NCBI GenBank assembly: GCA_049324835.1 | Contig: JBMOMT010000050.1 | Location: forward strand, 10,256 to 74,255 | Reading direction: 5' to 3' | Length of the DNA: 64,000 nt | Source: JBMOMT01 sp049324835 | GTDB lineage: Bacteria; Chloroflexota; Anaerolineae; CAYNKW01 | Program-made: the position numbers and the translations under genes | In this document: positions 33,026-41,533 of the stretch, piece by piece | Layout of the letters: each line of letters begins with the position of its first letter | Position numbering within the stretch: the stretch's first letter is position 1 | Notes under the pieces: generated by a model | What the model saw: the letters and a program-made list of their open reading frames with translations, nothing else | The model's database searches: none | What the model was told of the DNA's origin: nothing

Positions 33026-34132
33026 TCAGATCTGTTGGCGACGCAGCAGCGCCACGTTCAAAAGAAACAGAAAAACCGCCGCGCCGGCCAGCAGACCCAC
33101 GTCCCTGGCCATGCTCTCGATACCCCCCCGGCCCGAGAGGGCGGTAAAGATGGCCCTGAGCAGATGATGCGTGGGCAGCAAGGCCACCAGTCGTTCCAGA
33201 GATGCCAATCGAAAGAGACCGCTGGTCAGCAGACCGTAGACCATGCCCGGCAGCATGAGCAACAGCATCAGCGGCGTGCTCCAGGTGTTCAAGGCCGCCA
33301 TATCGTCGAGCAGCCCGCCCAACAACAGCCCCAGCTCCACCAGCGCCACTGCGCCCAACACCACCACTGCCGCCACCCAGCCGGGATCGGACGCCAGCCC
33401 CCCGCTCAGCGCCAGGATCACCCCCGCCGATAGCAGACCGTAGACCAGCCCGACACCGGCCTTGGCCGCCACAACCGCCTCGTGGCGCAGCGGCGCGATC
33501 AGGATCATCTCTAACGTGCGGGCCTGCTTTTCCTCCACCAACAGCGCCGGCACCACGTACACCCCCACGGCTACCAGGCTCATCACCAGCCACAGAGCCA
33601 TGTGCTCCTGCCGCTGGGTCAGTGGGCCCTGGATCTCGGTCGCCAGTGTCTCCACCACCACCGCGCTGGGAAACGTCTGGCCCACACGATCCCAGAGGGT
33701 GTGCGCCAGCCAGGCATACAGCACGGCGCTGCCATCGGGTTGTTGGGCGTTGACCAGCACCTGCAGCCGGGGATGCTGACCCTGCATCAGGGCCGCGTCG
33801 AAACCCTGCGGCAGAACCAAGCCGGCGCTCAGCCGATCCTGCACCAGCGCCTGGATCACCTGTTCCGGCGAGGCCATCTGGCGCACGTCGTACGTCTCGC
33901 TATCGTGCAGCAGGCGCACGATCTGCGACTCGCCGGCGTCGTAGACCGGCACCACCACCGCCGGCCCTGGCCGGCTGGAAAGGCCCACCGGCACCTCGGA
34001 GGCTCGCAGGTCGCCGAACAACAGCCCGAACAGGAGCGACATCAACAACGGCGCCACGATAAAAGCCAGCAGGCGCAGGTTGACGATGGCTTCCATCAGG
34101 TCTTTGCAAAAGATGGCAAACAAAGCTCTCAA
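33026..34132 (-). CDS. ABC-2 family transporter permease (first of a pair)
   Basis: A 368-residue membrane protein with the same layout as its neighbour: N-terminal helix (about 18-38), extracytoplasmic domain (about 40-190), C-terminal helix bundle (195-365) and the signature ALLVEEKQARTLEMILIAP. The shared N-terminal motif FCKDLMEAIVNLRLLAF versus VIKDLLEALRSLRLLAF shows the two arose by duplication. Probable role: export of a lipid, peptide or glycan intermediate, driven by an ATPase encoded elsewhere. It is the first gene after the promoter at 34171-34199. Confidence 0.88.
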   Translation of the reverse strand: MRALFAIFCKDLMEAIVNLRLLAFIVAPLLMSLLFGLLFGDLRASEVPVGLSSRPGPAVVVPVYDAGESQIVRLLHDSETYDVRQMASPEQVIQALVQDRLSAGLVLPQGFDAALMQGQHPRLQVLVNAQQPDGSAVLYAWLAHTLWDRVGQTFPSAVVVETLATEIQGPLTQRQEHMALWLVMSLVAVGVYVVPALLVEEKQARTLEMILIAPLRHEAVVAAKAGVGLVYGLLSAGVILALSGGLASDPGWVAAVVVLGAVALVELGLLLGGLLDDMAALNTWSTPLMLLLMLPGMVYGLLTSGLFRLASLERLVALLPTHHLLRAIFTALSGRGGIESMARDVGLLAGAAVFLFLLNVALLRRQQI

Positions 34133-34170
34133 GACAGATACCCCGTGATCACTCTTCCGGTCGCGGGGCG

Positions 34171-34199
34171 ATTATAACACACATCCATGCCCCCCACAA
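34171..34199 (-). promoter_or_regulatory. Sigma70-like promoter for the ABC-2 permease pair
   Basis: Minus strand TTGTGG (34194-34199), 17-bp spacer, TGT then TATAAT (34171-34176), an extended -10. Confidence 0.72.
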
Positions 34200-34214
34200 C
34201 CGGCGACTGTCCGG

Positions 34215-34243
34215 TTGCCAGGGTGTCCGTTTGGTGGTATCAT
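34215..34243 (+). promoter_or_regulatory. Sigma70-like promoter for the PfkB kinase at 34271
   Basis: TTGCCA (34215-34220), 17-bp spacer, TATCAT (34238-34243). Predicted start near 34250, about 20 nt before the ATG. Confidence 0.75.
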
Positions 34244-34270
34244 GCCCCCACCACTCACCGGAGGTAGACG

Positions 34271-35266
34271 ATGGGGCAACAGGAAAAACGACTGGACGTG
34301 GTCGCCGTCGGTGCGGCCACCATCGACCTGGTGATCCGGGTCGAAGAGCTGCCCGGTTACGATGGCAAAGTGACCGGGCAGCACATCGGCTGGCTGCCGG
34401 GCGGCACGGTGGCCAACTTTGCCTGCGCTGCCAGCCGCCTGGGATTACGCGCGGGCTTTGTGGGCACGGTGGGCGACGACCCGCAAGGCCAGCTCGCCGT
34501 GGACGATTTTGTCCACTTTGGCGTGCAACTGGATCGACTCGTCACCCTGGCGAACACAGCCACGCTCTACACCGTCATCCTGCTGCCGCCGGGCGGCGAG
34601 CGGGCCATCGTGGTGGTGCCCACCTACCCCGAAGACACACCGCTGACAACCCAAGACGCGGCCTGCATCACCTCGGCGCGGGCCCTGTACACCATGACCT
34701 CCAGCGCCTCTCGTTTTGAAAAGCTGGCCGCCCTGGCCCACGAGGGCGGCGGCGTGGTGATGATCGACGTCGAGCCAACGCTGGCGCTGGATGCCGGGCG
34801 ACTGGCGCGTATGCTGGCCGTCACCGATCTGGCCTCCTTCAACCAGGCCGGCTTGCAGAGTGTGACTGGTCACACCGAAACAGACCTGGCTGCCGCAGCG
34901 CGCCAGATGCTGCGCCTGGGGCCAGAGGTGGTGGTCGTCACCCTGGGTCGGCAGGGCAGCCTGGTGGTGACTGCCGGGCAAGAGATCCACGCGCCGGGCT
35001 TTGAGGTGCAGGTGGTGGATACCACCGGCGCCGGCGATTGTTTCAACGCCGCCTTTCTCAGCGGTTACCTGAGCGGCTGGTCGCTGGAACGCACGGCGGT
35101 CTTTGCCAACGCGGCAGCGGCCCTCTCGGTGACGGGCCTGGGGCCGCGGGGTGGCATTCCCAGCCGTGAGCAGGTGTTCGCCTTTTTGGCTCGAGTTGCC
35201 AGTCGCCCGATCGTAAAGGCCCGCAGAGTTGGGTTCTCTGCGGGCCGACGATTTCGCAACGGGTGA
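34271..35266 (+). CDS. PfkB family carbohydrate/nucleoside kinase
   Basis: A 331-residue ribokinase-fold enzyme phosphorylating a sugar or nucleoside with ATP. N-terminal GAATIDLVIRVEELP and GGTVANFACAASRLG (the PfkB signature 1 region), and the C-terminal anion-hole motif DTTGAGDCFNAAFLSG with catalytic Asp present. ATG 34271 has GGAGG upstream. The last 20 residues (basic, Arg/Gly) overlie an 11-bp stem that appears to serve as terminator for the opposing gene. Substrate is not determined; ribose, adenosine or fructose-type sugars are all possible. Confidence 0.9.
   Translation: MGQQEKRLDVVAVGAATIDLVIRVEELPGYDGKVTGQHIGWLPGGTVANFACAASRLGLRAGFVGTVGDDPQGQLAVDDFVHFGVQLDRLVTLANTATLYTVILLPPGGERAIVVVPTYPEDTPLTTQDAACITSARALYTMTSSASRFEKLAALAHEGGGVVMIDVEPTLALDAGRLARMLAVTDLASFNQAGLQSVTGHTETDLAAAARQMLRLGPEVVVVTLGRQGSLVVTAGQEIHAPGFEVQVVDTTGAGDCFNAAFLSGYLSGWSLERTAVFANAAAALSVTGLGPRGGIPSREQVFAFLARVASRPIVKARRVGFSAGRRFRNG
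35215..35246 (-). terminator. Hairpin terminator of the minus-strand PfkB gene, inside the opposing gene's end
   Basis: Perfect 11-bp stem (35218-35228 with 35236-35246), 7-base loop. Read on the minus strand it lies 28 bases past the stop at 35274 and is followed by TTTACG. It overlaps the last codons of the plus-strand kinase gene. Confidence 0.65.
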
Positions 35267-35273
35267 GATCGAT

Positions 35274-36221
35274 TCAGATTCCTGGCACCAAGACCATCGT
35301 GCGGCTCTCAACCCGCCTTTTTAATGCAACCAGGCGGCGTTGGGCCTCCTGTTGTGTCTCCGGGGTGATGCAGGGGATGCCGAATTGTTCCAGGGCAAAC
35401 GAGGCCGACACCGCGCCGTACATGGCGGCCACGGCCAGATCGCCCGTTTCCACCAGACCCACCACGAACCCGCCGCAGTAGGCGTTGCCGGCCCCGGTGA
35501 CATCGACGATGTCGGTGGGCACGACAGGCACGCGCATCACCGGGCCGCCCTGCCGCTGAACCAGCGAGCCCTGGACGCCCATACGCAACGCCACGATCTC
35601 GGCGCCCCAGTCGAAAAGCGTGTGCAGAATGGCCGTCACGTCATCGGTCTCGCACAGGGCCGCCGCCTCGCGCAGGTTGGGCGAAAAGACGTCGATGTAA
35701 GGCAAAACCTCTTGGGCCATTCCGCGCCCTTCCGGGGTCACGATCAGCGGCGGCGGCTCCCAGAGCACGACCGAGTCGGCCCGACGCTTGAGGATGCTGG
35801 TTACCTCCACAGGCCCTTTGCGCGAGTCCGACAAAAGATGCACACCTCTGGCATGCCAGTAACTCTCTGGCATCTCTTCCAACAGAGGGGTGGCTTTGAT
35901 GAAAGCGTCGAAATCGGTGCGAAAGATCTCGATGCGTCGCTCGTCCCATTCAAAAATCTGCCAGGCGCGGGCGGTCTGATAACCAGGCCGCACCAGCACG
36001 CCGCTCAGGTCGATGTTGTAAGCCCCGAGGTCCTTGCGGCACGGCTCAGGAAAATCGGGGCCTATCGCGGCCACGAAACCCACCTGGTCTGTCCAGATGC
36101 GCATCCCGGCGATGGCGTGGGTGCCGCCGCCACCCAGAACGCCCATGTGGGTCACGCCATCGGGTAGAACGATGTCGTCGATGATGATGTTGCCGATGCT
36201 CACGAATGAAACGCCACTCAT
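35274..36221 (-). CDS. PfkB-family kinase with Asn in place of the catalytic Asp (MAK32-like)
   Basis: A 315-residue PfkB-fold protein: MSGVSFVSIGNIIIDDIV, GGGGTHAIAGMRIW, and C-terminal DVTGAGNAYCGGFVVG. In active PfkB kinases the last Gly-Ala-Gly is followed by Asp, the catalytic base; here it is Asn (N246). The pattern resembles the MAK32-like branch, where the role is uncertain. It may be a non-catalytic or altered-substrate member. It lies 31 bases after the nucleoside hydrolase gene, at the end of a long minus-strand run that includes an intact PfkB kinase (37187-38230). Confidence 0.85.
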   Translation of the reverse strand: MSGVSFVSIGNIIIDDIVLPDGVTHMGVLGGGGTHAIAGMRIWTDQVGFVAAIGPDFPEPCRKDLGAYNIDLSGVLVRPGYQTARAWQIFEWDERRIEIFRTDFDAFIKATPLLEEMPESYWHARGVHLLSDSRKGPVEVTSILKRRADSVVLWEPPPLIVTPEGRGMAQEVLPYIDVFSPNLREAAALCETDDVTAILHTLFDWGAEIVALRMGVQGSLVQRQGGPVMRVPVVPTDIVDVTGAGNAYCGGFVVGLVETGDLAVAAMYGAVSASFALEQFGIPCITPETQQEAQRRLVALKRRVESRTMVLVPGI

Positions 36222-36252
36222 ACCATCTCCAAGAAACGCTGCTCCCGGCGGC

Positions 36253-37167
36253 TCAACGCAAACAATCGATCAGGATTTGCAGGAACAGCGCCCGGTCCAG
36301 TTCCAACCCCACATCGACGTTGGGTTGGCTCTTGCTTCGCTGTCGGGCGTCACAGACGGTGCGGCCCAGTGTCAGCTCGCCTTGCGTCTCCACATCGACA
36401 TGCATGGGCTGCGTGGTCACCACCCTGGAGTCGATGGCGGCTGCCACGGCACAGGCGTCGTAAACCTCCACCCCATCCTGGCCCCACTCTTGGCGACAGC
36501 TCAGGTCCAGATCGATCAGATCGGCGGCCAGCCGGCTGTGCCGCGTGCCCAGGGCGCGTATCTGATCCGCGTGCGCCTTTTGCAGGCGGGCGCCGGCAGT
36601 CACCTCCAGCCCGATCATGGTGATGGGGATGCCGGCGTTAAAAACGATACGCGCCGCTTCTGGATCGGCCAGCATGTTAAACTCGGCGGCAGGGGTGGTA
36701 TTGCCGGCTCCCAGCGCGCCGCCCATCAGCGCCAGGCGTGGGATACGCCGCGCCAGCGCTGGCTCTTGCAACAGCGCCAGGGCAACGTTGGTCAGCGGAC
36801 CCACCGGGATCAGCAGGGTGGGGTCGTCGTTGTGGGTGTAATAACGACGCAGGAAATCGGCGGCGTGTTCCGCCGCCGGTTGGAGGGCCGGCTCCGGCAG
36901 GGGCAGTTCGGTGAGCTGCTGGCCCTGGGTGGGGTAGATCGGACGCACCAGCGGACGGTGGGCGCCGGCCAGCACCGGCACGTGAGCCAGACCAGCCGCC
37001 TCTACCAGCTTGAGGGTGTTGTGGAGCGTCAGCGCCAGCGGGCCATTGCCGTGGGTGACGGTGACGGCCACCAGCTCCAAAGACGCAGCGTGACCGGCCA
37101 TGAGGATGGCGATGGCGTCATCGGTGCCGGTGTCAACGTCGATGATGACCTTTTGCTTCGTCGGCAT
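36253..37167 (-). CDS. Inosine/uridine-preferring nucleoside hydrolase
   Basis: A 304-residue IUNH-family enzyme splitting ribonucleosides into base and ribose. The N-terminal calcium/ribose motif IIDVDTGTDDAIA (8-20) is complete, followed by TVTHGN, PVLAGAHRPL and, later, LLIPVGPLTNVALAL and MGGALGAGNTTPAAEFN; the C-terminal DACAVAAAID matches the last binding Asp. I chose ATG 37167 because GGAGGAG precedes it; the frame open to 37515 is a shadow of the kinase gene. Flanking PfkB kinases would phosphorylate the released ribose, giving a compact nucleoside salvage unit. Confidence 0.93.
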   Translation of the reverse strand: MPTKQKVIIDVDTGTDDAIAILMAGHAASLELVAVTVTHGNGPLALTLHNTLKLVEAAGLAHVPVLAGAHRPLVRPIYPTQGQQLTELPLPEPALQPAAEHAADFLRRYYTHNDDPTLLIPVGPLTNVALALLQEPALARRIPRLALMGGALGAGNTTPAAEFNMLADPEAARIVFNAGIPITMIGLEVTAGARLQKAHADQIRALGTRHSRLAADLIDLDLSCRQEWGQDGVEVYDACAVAAAIDSRVVTTQPMHVDVETQGELTLGRTVCDARQRSKSQPNVDVGLELDRALFLQILIDCLR

Positions 37168-37186
37168 GGTGCTCTCCTCCGAGAAT

Positions 37187-38230
37187 TCAACACGGCTGCG
37201 GCGGTCGGTGCAACGTGAGCCAGGCCAGGCGCTCCTCTGCCTGACAGCGGCTGACCTGGCTGGTCGCCAGGCCGCCGCGGCTCTCGATGGCAAAAGAAGC
37301 CGAGACGGTGCCATACTGGGCCGCTCTGACCGGATCGCCTGTTTCGGCATAACCCACCAAAAAGCCACCGCAGAAAACATCGCCGGCGCCGGTGAGATCC
37401 TGGACGCGCGCCGGGTAGGCTGGCACGCGCCACAGCCGCCCCTGCCCCGCCTCCAGCACCAGAGAGCCCTGCCCCCCCAGCTTGACGACGACGCAGCGCG
37501 CGCCGTTTTGGACAAACCATTGCGCCGCCTGAGCCGGTTTCAGTGGGCCCAACAACCCCTGCGCCTCGAGCTCACTGGGCAGAAAAGCCGTCACATAAGG
37601 CAGAAACGAACAGACTGTTTCCAGTTGCTCGGCAAAGGCATACCCGTAATTCGGGTCCAGGGTGATCAACGCCGGGCCAGATTCGGACAAGGCTGGCGCC
37701 AGATGGCTGTGGGTCCACAGGTCATAAGGGGCCAGATGAATACCATCGGCGGTGAGATAATCGGATGGAAAATCGTCGAGCGTCAGCGAGAGTGGGTTCG
37801 GCTCAGACCGGGCAAAATCCACGGTGGACGACGTATAACCCTCCAGTTCGGCGGGCATCGGCCGGCCCAGGCTGGCAAAGTGGCGAATCGGGTCTCGATC
37901 CTGGCGGCAACCATCGGGCAGATAGGCGTAAAAGGTGCGCGTCTCCTGCCAGGTGGGCAGGCGGCGCACGCCGCTCAGGTCGAGACCGGCGGCGCGGGCC
38001 TCGTGCAGCCAATCGTCCGGGAAATTACAACCCACCCGGCCCACCAGGCCCACGCCATCTGCCCAGAGCCGCATGCCGGCGGCAGAATAGATGGCATTTC
38101 CCCCGTGCTGGTTGAGGATCACCTCCCCTTCTGCCGTGATGACGAAATCGGTGCGCAGCCCACCCAGAGCCACATAACGCACCTGTGAACCTGCCTGGTT
38201 GGGCCGCCCGGACGGTTCGGTGGGCATCAT
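37187..38230 (-). CDS. PfkB family carbohydrate kinase
   Basis: A 347-residue ribokinase-fold protein. N-terminal VRYVALGGLRTDFVI, HGGNAIYSAAGMRLWADGVG, and C-terminal DLTGAGDVFCGGFLVG with catalytic Asp present, unlike the related protein at 35274-36221, to which it is otherwise similar (both have GMRLW/GMRIW and FCGGF/YCGGF). It likely phosphorylates ribose or a nucleoside. Its ATG overlaps the stop of the sensor kinase gene by 4 bases (ATGA), so it is translated together with it; the nucleoside hydrolase follows 19 bases later. Confidence 0.9.
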   Translation of the reverse strand: MMPTEPSGRPNQAGSQVRYVALGGLRTDFVITAEGEVILNQHGGNAIYSAAGMRLWADGVGLVGRVGCNFPDDWLHEARAAGLDLSGVRRLPTWQETRTFYAYLPDGCRQDRDPIRHFASLGRPMPAELEGYTSSTVDFARSEPNPLSLTLDDFPSDYLTADGIHLAPYDLWTHSHLAPALSESGPALITLDPNYGYAFAEQLETVCSFLPYVTAFLPSELEAQGLLGPLKPAQAAQWFVQNGARCVVVKLGGQGSLVLEAGQGRLWRVPAYPARVQDLTGAGDVFCGGFLVGYAETGDPVRAAQYGTVSASFAIESRGGLATSQVSRCQAEERLAWLTLHRPPQPC

Positions 38231-39921
38231 GAGATGGCCGGCCCTCGCGGCAGGGTGATGGTAAAAGTGTTGCCGATGCCCACCTGACTTTCCACTCGGA
38301 TGCTGCCGCCATGCGCCTCTACGATCTGTTTGGCGATGGCCAGCCCCAGGCCGGGGCCGCGCTTTTCCGGCGTGGCCGTCGTGCCCCGGTAAAAACGCTC
38401 GAAAATACGCTGGTGCTCGTTGGCCGGGATTTCAGGACCAGAGTCTGTGACAGTCACCTGCACGGTGCCATCGTGCTGCGAAAGGCTCAGATTCACCCGG
38501 GCCTGGCGTTCGCTGAACTTGAAGGCATTACGCAACAGATGCCTGACCGCCTGGATGATGCGGTTCGGATCACCGGTCACCGGCGACGGTTCGTCCAATC
38601 CTTGCCAGCTCAATTGAACCTTTTGAGCCGCCTCGGTGTGCTCCAGCTCGCCCAACAAGCGGCGCAGGGCCTGACTGAGATCGAACAGCTCGTACTGGAT
38701 GGTCAGTGTGCCGGCGTCGATCTGTGACAGATCCAGAATATCCTCCACCAACTGCTGCAAATAACTGGCCTGCTGGTTCGCCTCGACGAGTAATTCCTGG
38801 CGGGTTTGATCGTCCAGGCGCTGGTAGTGGCGAATCAGGTTGCCCAGTTGGAGCTTGAGCACCGCGATGGGTGTACGAAGCTCGTGTGAAACGTTGGCGA
38901 TGAACTGGGTTTTGGCCTGTTCCAGCCGCACTCGCTCCGTGGCGTCGTGCACGATGCCCAACACCCCCACCGACTGTCCGGTGATGTCACGAATGTGGGT
39001 GGTGGTGACGTCCACCGGGAACGTTTCACCGTTGCGCCGCACAAAGTGCAACAGGTTGACGTGGGGCGAGTCTTCCTGGGCGTCCAGAATGGCCTGCAAG
39101 AGGTTGCGCCGGGAGGACGAGGCCAGGAATTGCGGGCCATACAGGATGTCGGCTGTGGCTTTGCCCACCACTTCGTCGGCGCTGTAGCCAAACATGCGCC
39201 GCGCGCCCTCGTTCCAGGTAAGAAAGGTGCCCTGCAAGTCCACGGCCAGGATGGCGTAATCGAGGGCGCTATCGAGCACGTTACGCAGAAAATTGGTGGT
39301 CTCGACCACCGCCAACGTGCGCTCCTGGACGATGCGTTCCTGCTCGGCGTAAAGCCAGGCGTTGTCCAGGGCAATGGCCGACTGGTTGGCGATGGCGGTG
39401 AGAAGTACAAGATGAGACTCGGAGAAAAACCCTGCCTCGGAGCGATGCAAAGTGATCAGCCCCAGAACCTGGGTATCTTTGGTGATGGGAGCCGCCACAA
39501 CCGACTCGGGTTTGATCTCGTCGTCCGGCAATACCAGCCAGCGAGGGTCGTGGCGCACGTCCTGCACCACAGTTCCCTGCTGCTCCCGGATCACCCAGCC
39601 GGCCAGGCCGTCTTCCAACACCCTCTTGACCACTCGATTGGCGACGATTGAGGGCAGGTCACGCCGCACCAGGATGTGATGCGAAACCTGGCCCTGGCGG
39701 TCCATCAAAAAGATGCTGCCTCGGTCGGCTCCGAGGTAGGATGTAGCCAGCGCCAACACACGCTGCATGACCTCATGGATGTCCAGGCTGCTGTTGAGCT
39801 CCTGACCGATCTGGTACAGTAATTCGAATTGTAGTGCTGCCGATGCAGGCTCAAACACAGCCGGCGACGACGATGACCCAACCGATCCGGCCGCTGCCAC
39901 GGCGCGCTGAGACTCTATCAT
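38227..39921 (-). CDS. Soluble GAF-PAS sensor histidine kinase
   Basis: A 564-residue cytoplasmic kinase with no membrane helix. Domains: GAF (about 30-195), PAS (about 210-335, AILAVDLQGTFLTWNEGARRMFGYS), HisKA with H346 in VSHELRTPIAVL, and HATPase (N box LRNAFKFSE, DSGPEIP, GPGLGLAIAKQI). It senses an intracellular signal through GAF/PAS. The single-domain receiver gene lies 85 bases upstream in the same run and is its probable partner. The stop overlaps the start of the ribokinase-like gene, which suggests the signalling pair is tied to nucleoside/sugar salvage. Confidence 0.93.
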   Translation of the reverse strand: MIESQRAVAAAGSVGSSSSPAVFEPASAALQFELLYQIGQELNSSLDIHEVMQRVLALATSYLGADRGSIFLMDRQGQVSHHILVRRDLPSIVANRVVKRVLEDGLAGWVIREQQGTVVQDVRHDPRWLVLPDDEIKPESVVAAPITKDTQVLGLITLHRSEAGFFSESHLVLLTAIANQSAIALDNAWLYAEQERIVQERTLAVVETTNFLRNVLDSALDYAILAVDLQGTFLTWNEGARRMFGYSADEVVGKATADILYGPQFLASSSRRNLLQAILDAQEDSPHVNLLHFVRRNGETFPVDVTTTHIRDITGQSVGVLGIVHDATERVRLEQAKTQFIANVSHELRTPIAVLKLQLGNLIRHYQRLDDQTRQELLVEANQQASYLQQLVEDILDLSQIDAGTLTIQYELFDLSQALRRLLGELEHTEAAQKVQLSWQGLDEPSPVTGDPNRIIQAVRHLLRNAFKFSERQARVNLSLSQHDGTVQVTVTDSGPEIPANEHQRIFERFYRGTTATPEKRGPGLGLAIAKQIVEAHGGSIRVESQVGIGNTFTITLPRGPAIS

Positions 39922-40006
39922 GATTGTTCGCTCCGCCCCCTCGTTGTCGGCTCAATCCACTGAACCCAGAGCCCTCCACACAGACAACCACGAACGAATC
40001 TGGCCG

Positions 40007-40378
40007 TTACACCTTGTTGAGCACCTGAGATACCGTGCTCAGCAAGGTCTCCAGTTCAAAAGGTTTGGTCAAATAAGCCTGAGCGCCCCGCCAGCGGGCA
40101 TCCGATTCGATGGCGGGTTCTACCGCGGCGGTCACGATAATGGTGGGAATGTGCCGCCATCGTTCGTTCTGACGCACCTCGCCCAGCAGGGTCAGGCCAT
40201 CCATGTGACGCATCTTGACATCGGCAATGATAAGGTCTGGCGTCGATGCCTCCAACAACTGTATGGCTTCCTGACCGTCGGCAGCCGTCGCCACGTCATA
40301 ACCCTCCAGCTCCAGGGTGACTTTGAGCCCCTCTCTCATGCTGGGATCGTCTTCGACCACAAGAATAGTTTTGGGCAT
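40007..40378 (-). CDS. Single-domain CheY-like response regulator
   Basis: A 123-residue receiver with no output domain. D10/D11 in VVEDDPS, phospho-acceptor D53 in DLIIADVKM, T82-type residue in IIVTAA and the Lys in LTKPFE are present, so it should be phosphorylatable. It probably takes phosphate from the kinase encoded next (38227-39921) and acts through protein contacts. AGAGGAAAG precedes the ATG at 40378. It lies 27 bases after the L,D-transpeptidase gene. Confidence 0.92.
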   Translation of the reverse strand: MPKTILVVEDDPSMREGLKVTLELEGYDVATAADGQEAIQLLEASTPDLIIADVKMRHMDGLTLLGEVRQNERWRHIPTIIVTAAVEPAIESDARWRGAQAYLTKPFELETLLSTVSQVLNKV

Positions 40379-40405
40379 AGCTTTCCTCTCAGGCCAGAGA
40401 AGGCC

Positions 40406-41416
40406 TCATTCGTGAATGACGACCCATGTTCCCTCGGCCGCCCAATGGAACAACCACTCGGCATCGGGCGTGGGCAGGTTCACACAGCCATGGCTCATGG
40501 GCCGACCAAAGTTGTTGTGCCAATACGTGCCGTGGATGGCGTAACTGCCGTCGTAATACATGGTCCAGGGCACGCCTGGCAAATAGTAGCCCGGCCCCGA
40601 CATGGTCGTCGAGCTGTATTTGCGGTAGATACGAAACTGTCCCTGGCGCGTAGGCAACGAGGGTATGCCGGTCGAAACGCGCACCGCGTAAACAGGAACA
40701 CTGCCCACGTAGGCCGCCAGACGCTGCTCACTCAAATCGATGTCGATCCAGCGGTCTTGGGTGGGCGGCGCAGCCACGGTGGGCACAGGAAAGGCCAGCG
40801 TGGGCGCCGCTGTGGGTGTGGGCGTAGGCGTCGGGGTCGAGGTGGGCGTCGATGTCGGAGTGGCGGTGACGGTGGCCGTCGGTGATGGCGTGGCGCTCGG
40901 TGTGGCAGTGGGGGTAGAGGTGAGGGTCGGCGTGGCGCTGGGGTAAAAAGCGGCCATTACGGCGCGCGGGGCGTCGGGCAGAAACAGCGCCACTGCCAGG
41001 CAGAGCAGTACCGGCAGCAGCAATCCCAGGCCCATCCAAAGCGCGCTGGGGTGGTGTGGCGTCCTCACCGGTTGTACCGTCGCCGACCGATGAAATCGTG
41101 GGTCAGCCTCCTCCCCGGTTGCTACAGCCGGGGAAAAAGATTGCGCCGCCAGTTGGCGACGCAAGGCAACCATTCCTTCCCTGGCTTGTCGATTTTGAGG
41201 GTTGATCTCTAACAGCCGCGAGAGCACGATCAACCTCGCCTGTGGATCGTGAGTCAGTCCGGCCCACCAAAGCATCGCTTCCTGGTTGACCGCATCCAGA
41301 CGCAAAACCTCCTCAAAAACGCGTCGGGCCTGCACGCGTTGCCCTGCCAGGGCGGCTGCTTTGGCCTCACGCAGCAGTTTTGATATCTTGGCGGTCCTGA
41401 CCTCGCCTGAATACAT
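40406..41416 (-). CDS. Membrane-anchored L,D-transpeptidase (YkuD/ErfK family)
   Basis: A 336-residue protein. An N-terminal cytoplasmic helical, TPR-like part (about 1-85, AKAAALAGQRVQARRVFEEVLRLD), one membrane helix (about 120-145), a 45-residue TPT/TATP-rich stalk, then a YkuD domain (about 215-336). The catalytic motif is complete: HGTYWH followed by SHGCVNL (S308-H309-G310-C311). It cross-links peptidoglycan (3-3 bonds) or attaches proteins outside the membrane. I chose ATG 41416 because the promoter at 41460-41488 starts RNA near 41453, excluding the frame start at 41488. The cytoplasmic TPR-like head is unusual for this family. Confidence 0.92.
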   Translation of the reverse strand: MYSGEVRTAKISKLLREAKAAALAGQRVQARRVFEEVLRLDAVNQEAMLWWAGLTHDPQARLIVLSRLLEINPQNRQAREGMVALRRQLAAQSFSPAVATGEEADPRFHRSATVQPVRTPHHPSALWMGLGLLLPVLLCLAVALFLPDAPRAVMAAFYPSATPTLTSTPTATPSATPSPTATVTATPTSTPTSTPTPTPTPTAAPTLAFPVPTVAAPPTQDRWIDIDLSEQRLAAYVGSVPVYAVRVSTGIPSLPTRQGQFRIYRKYSSTTMSGPGYYLPGVPWTMYYDGSYAIHGTYWHNNFGRPMSHGCVNLPTPDAEWLFHWAAEGTWVVIHE

Positions 41417-41459
41417 CGATCGATTCGCTCTCGATAGTATAATAGACCCCGCGGCACAA

Positions 41460-41488
41460 ATCATACACGTTATGGCGTTTCTTGTCAA
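41460..41488 (-). promoter_or_regulatory. Strong sigma70-like promoter for the L,D-transpeptidase run
   Basis: Minus strand TTGACA (41483-41488, perfect), 17-bp spacer, TATGAT (41460-41465). It shares its -35 block with the opposing promoter at 41482-41510. Confidence 0.88.
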
Positions 41489-41510
41489 GCGGGACAGAGT
41501 GGTATAAAAT
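41482..41510 (+). promoter_or_regulatory. Opposing sigma70-like promoter for the DUF123-HEAT gene
   Basis: TTGTCA (41482-41487), 17-bp spacer, TAAAAT (41505-41510). Its -35 is the complement of the minus-strand TTGACA, offset by one base, so only one polymerase can occupy the site at a time. Confidence 0.6.
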
Positions 41511-41533
41511 AGGGCGTGTAACGCCTCAGCCTA

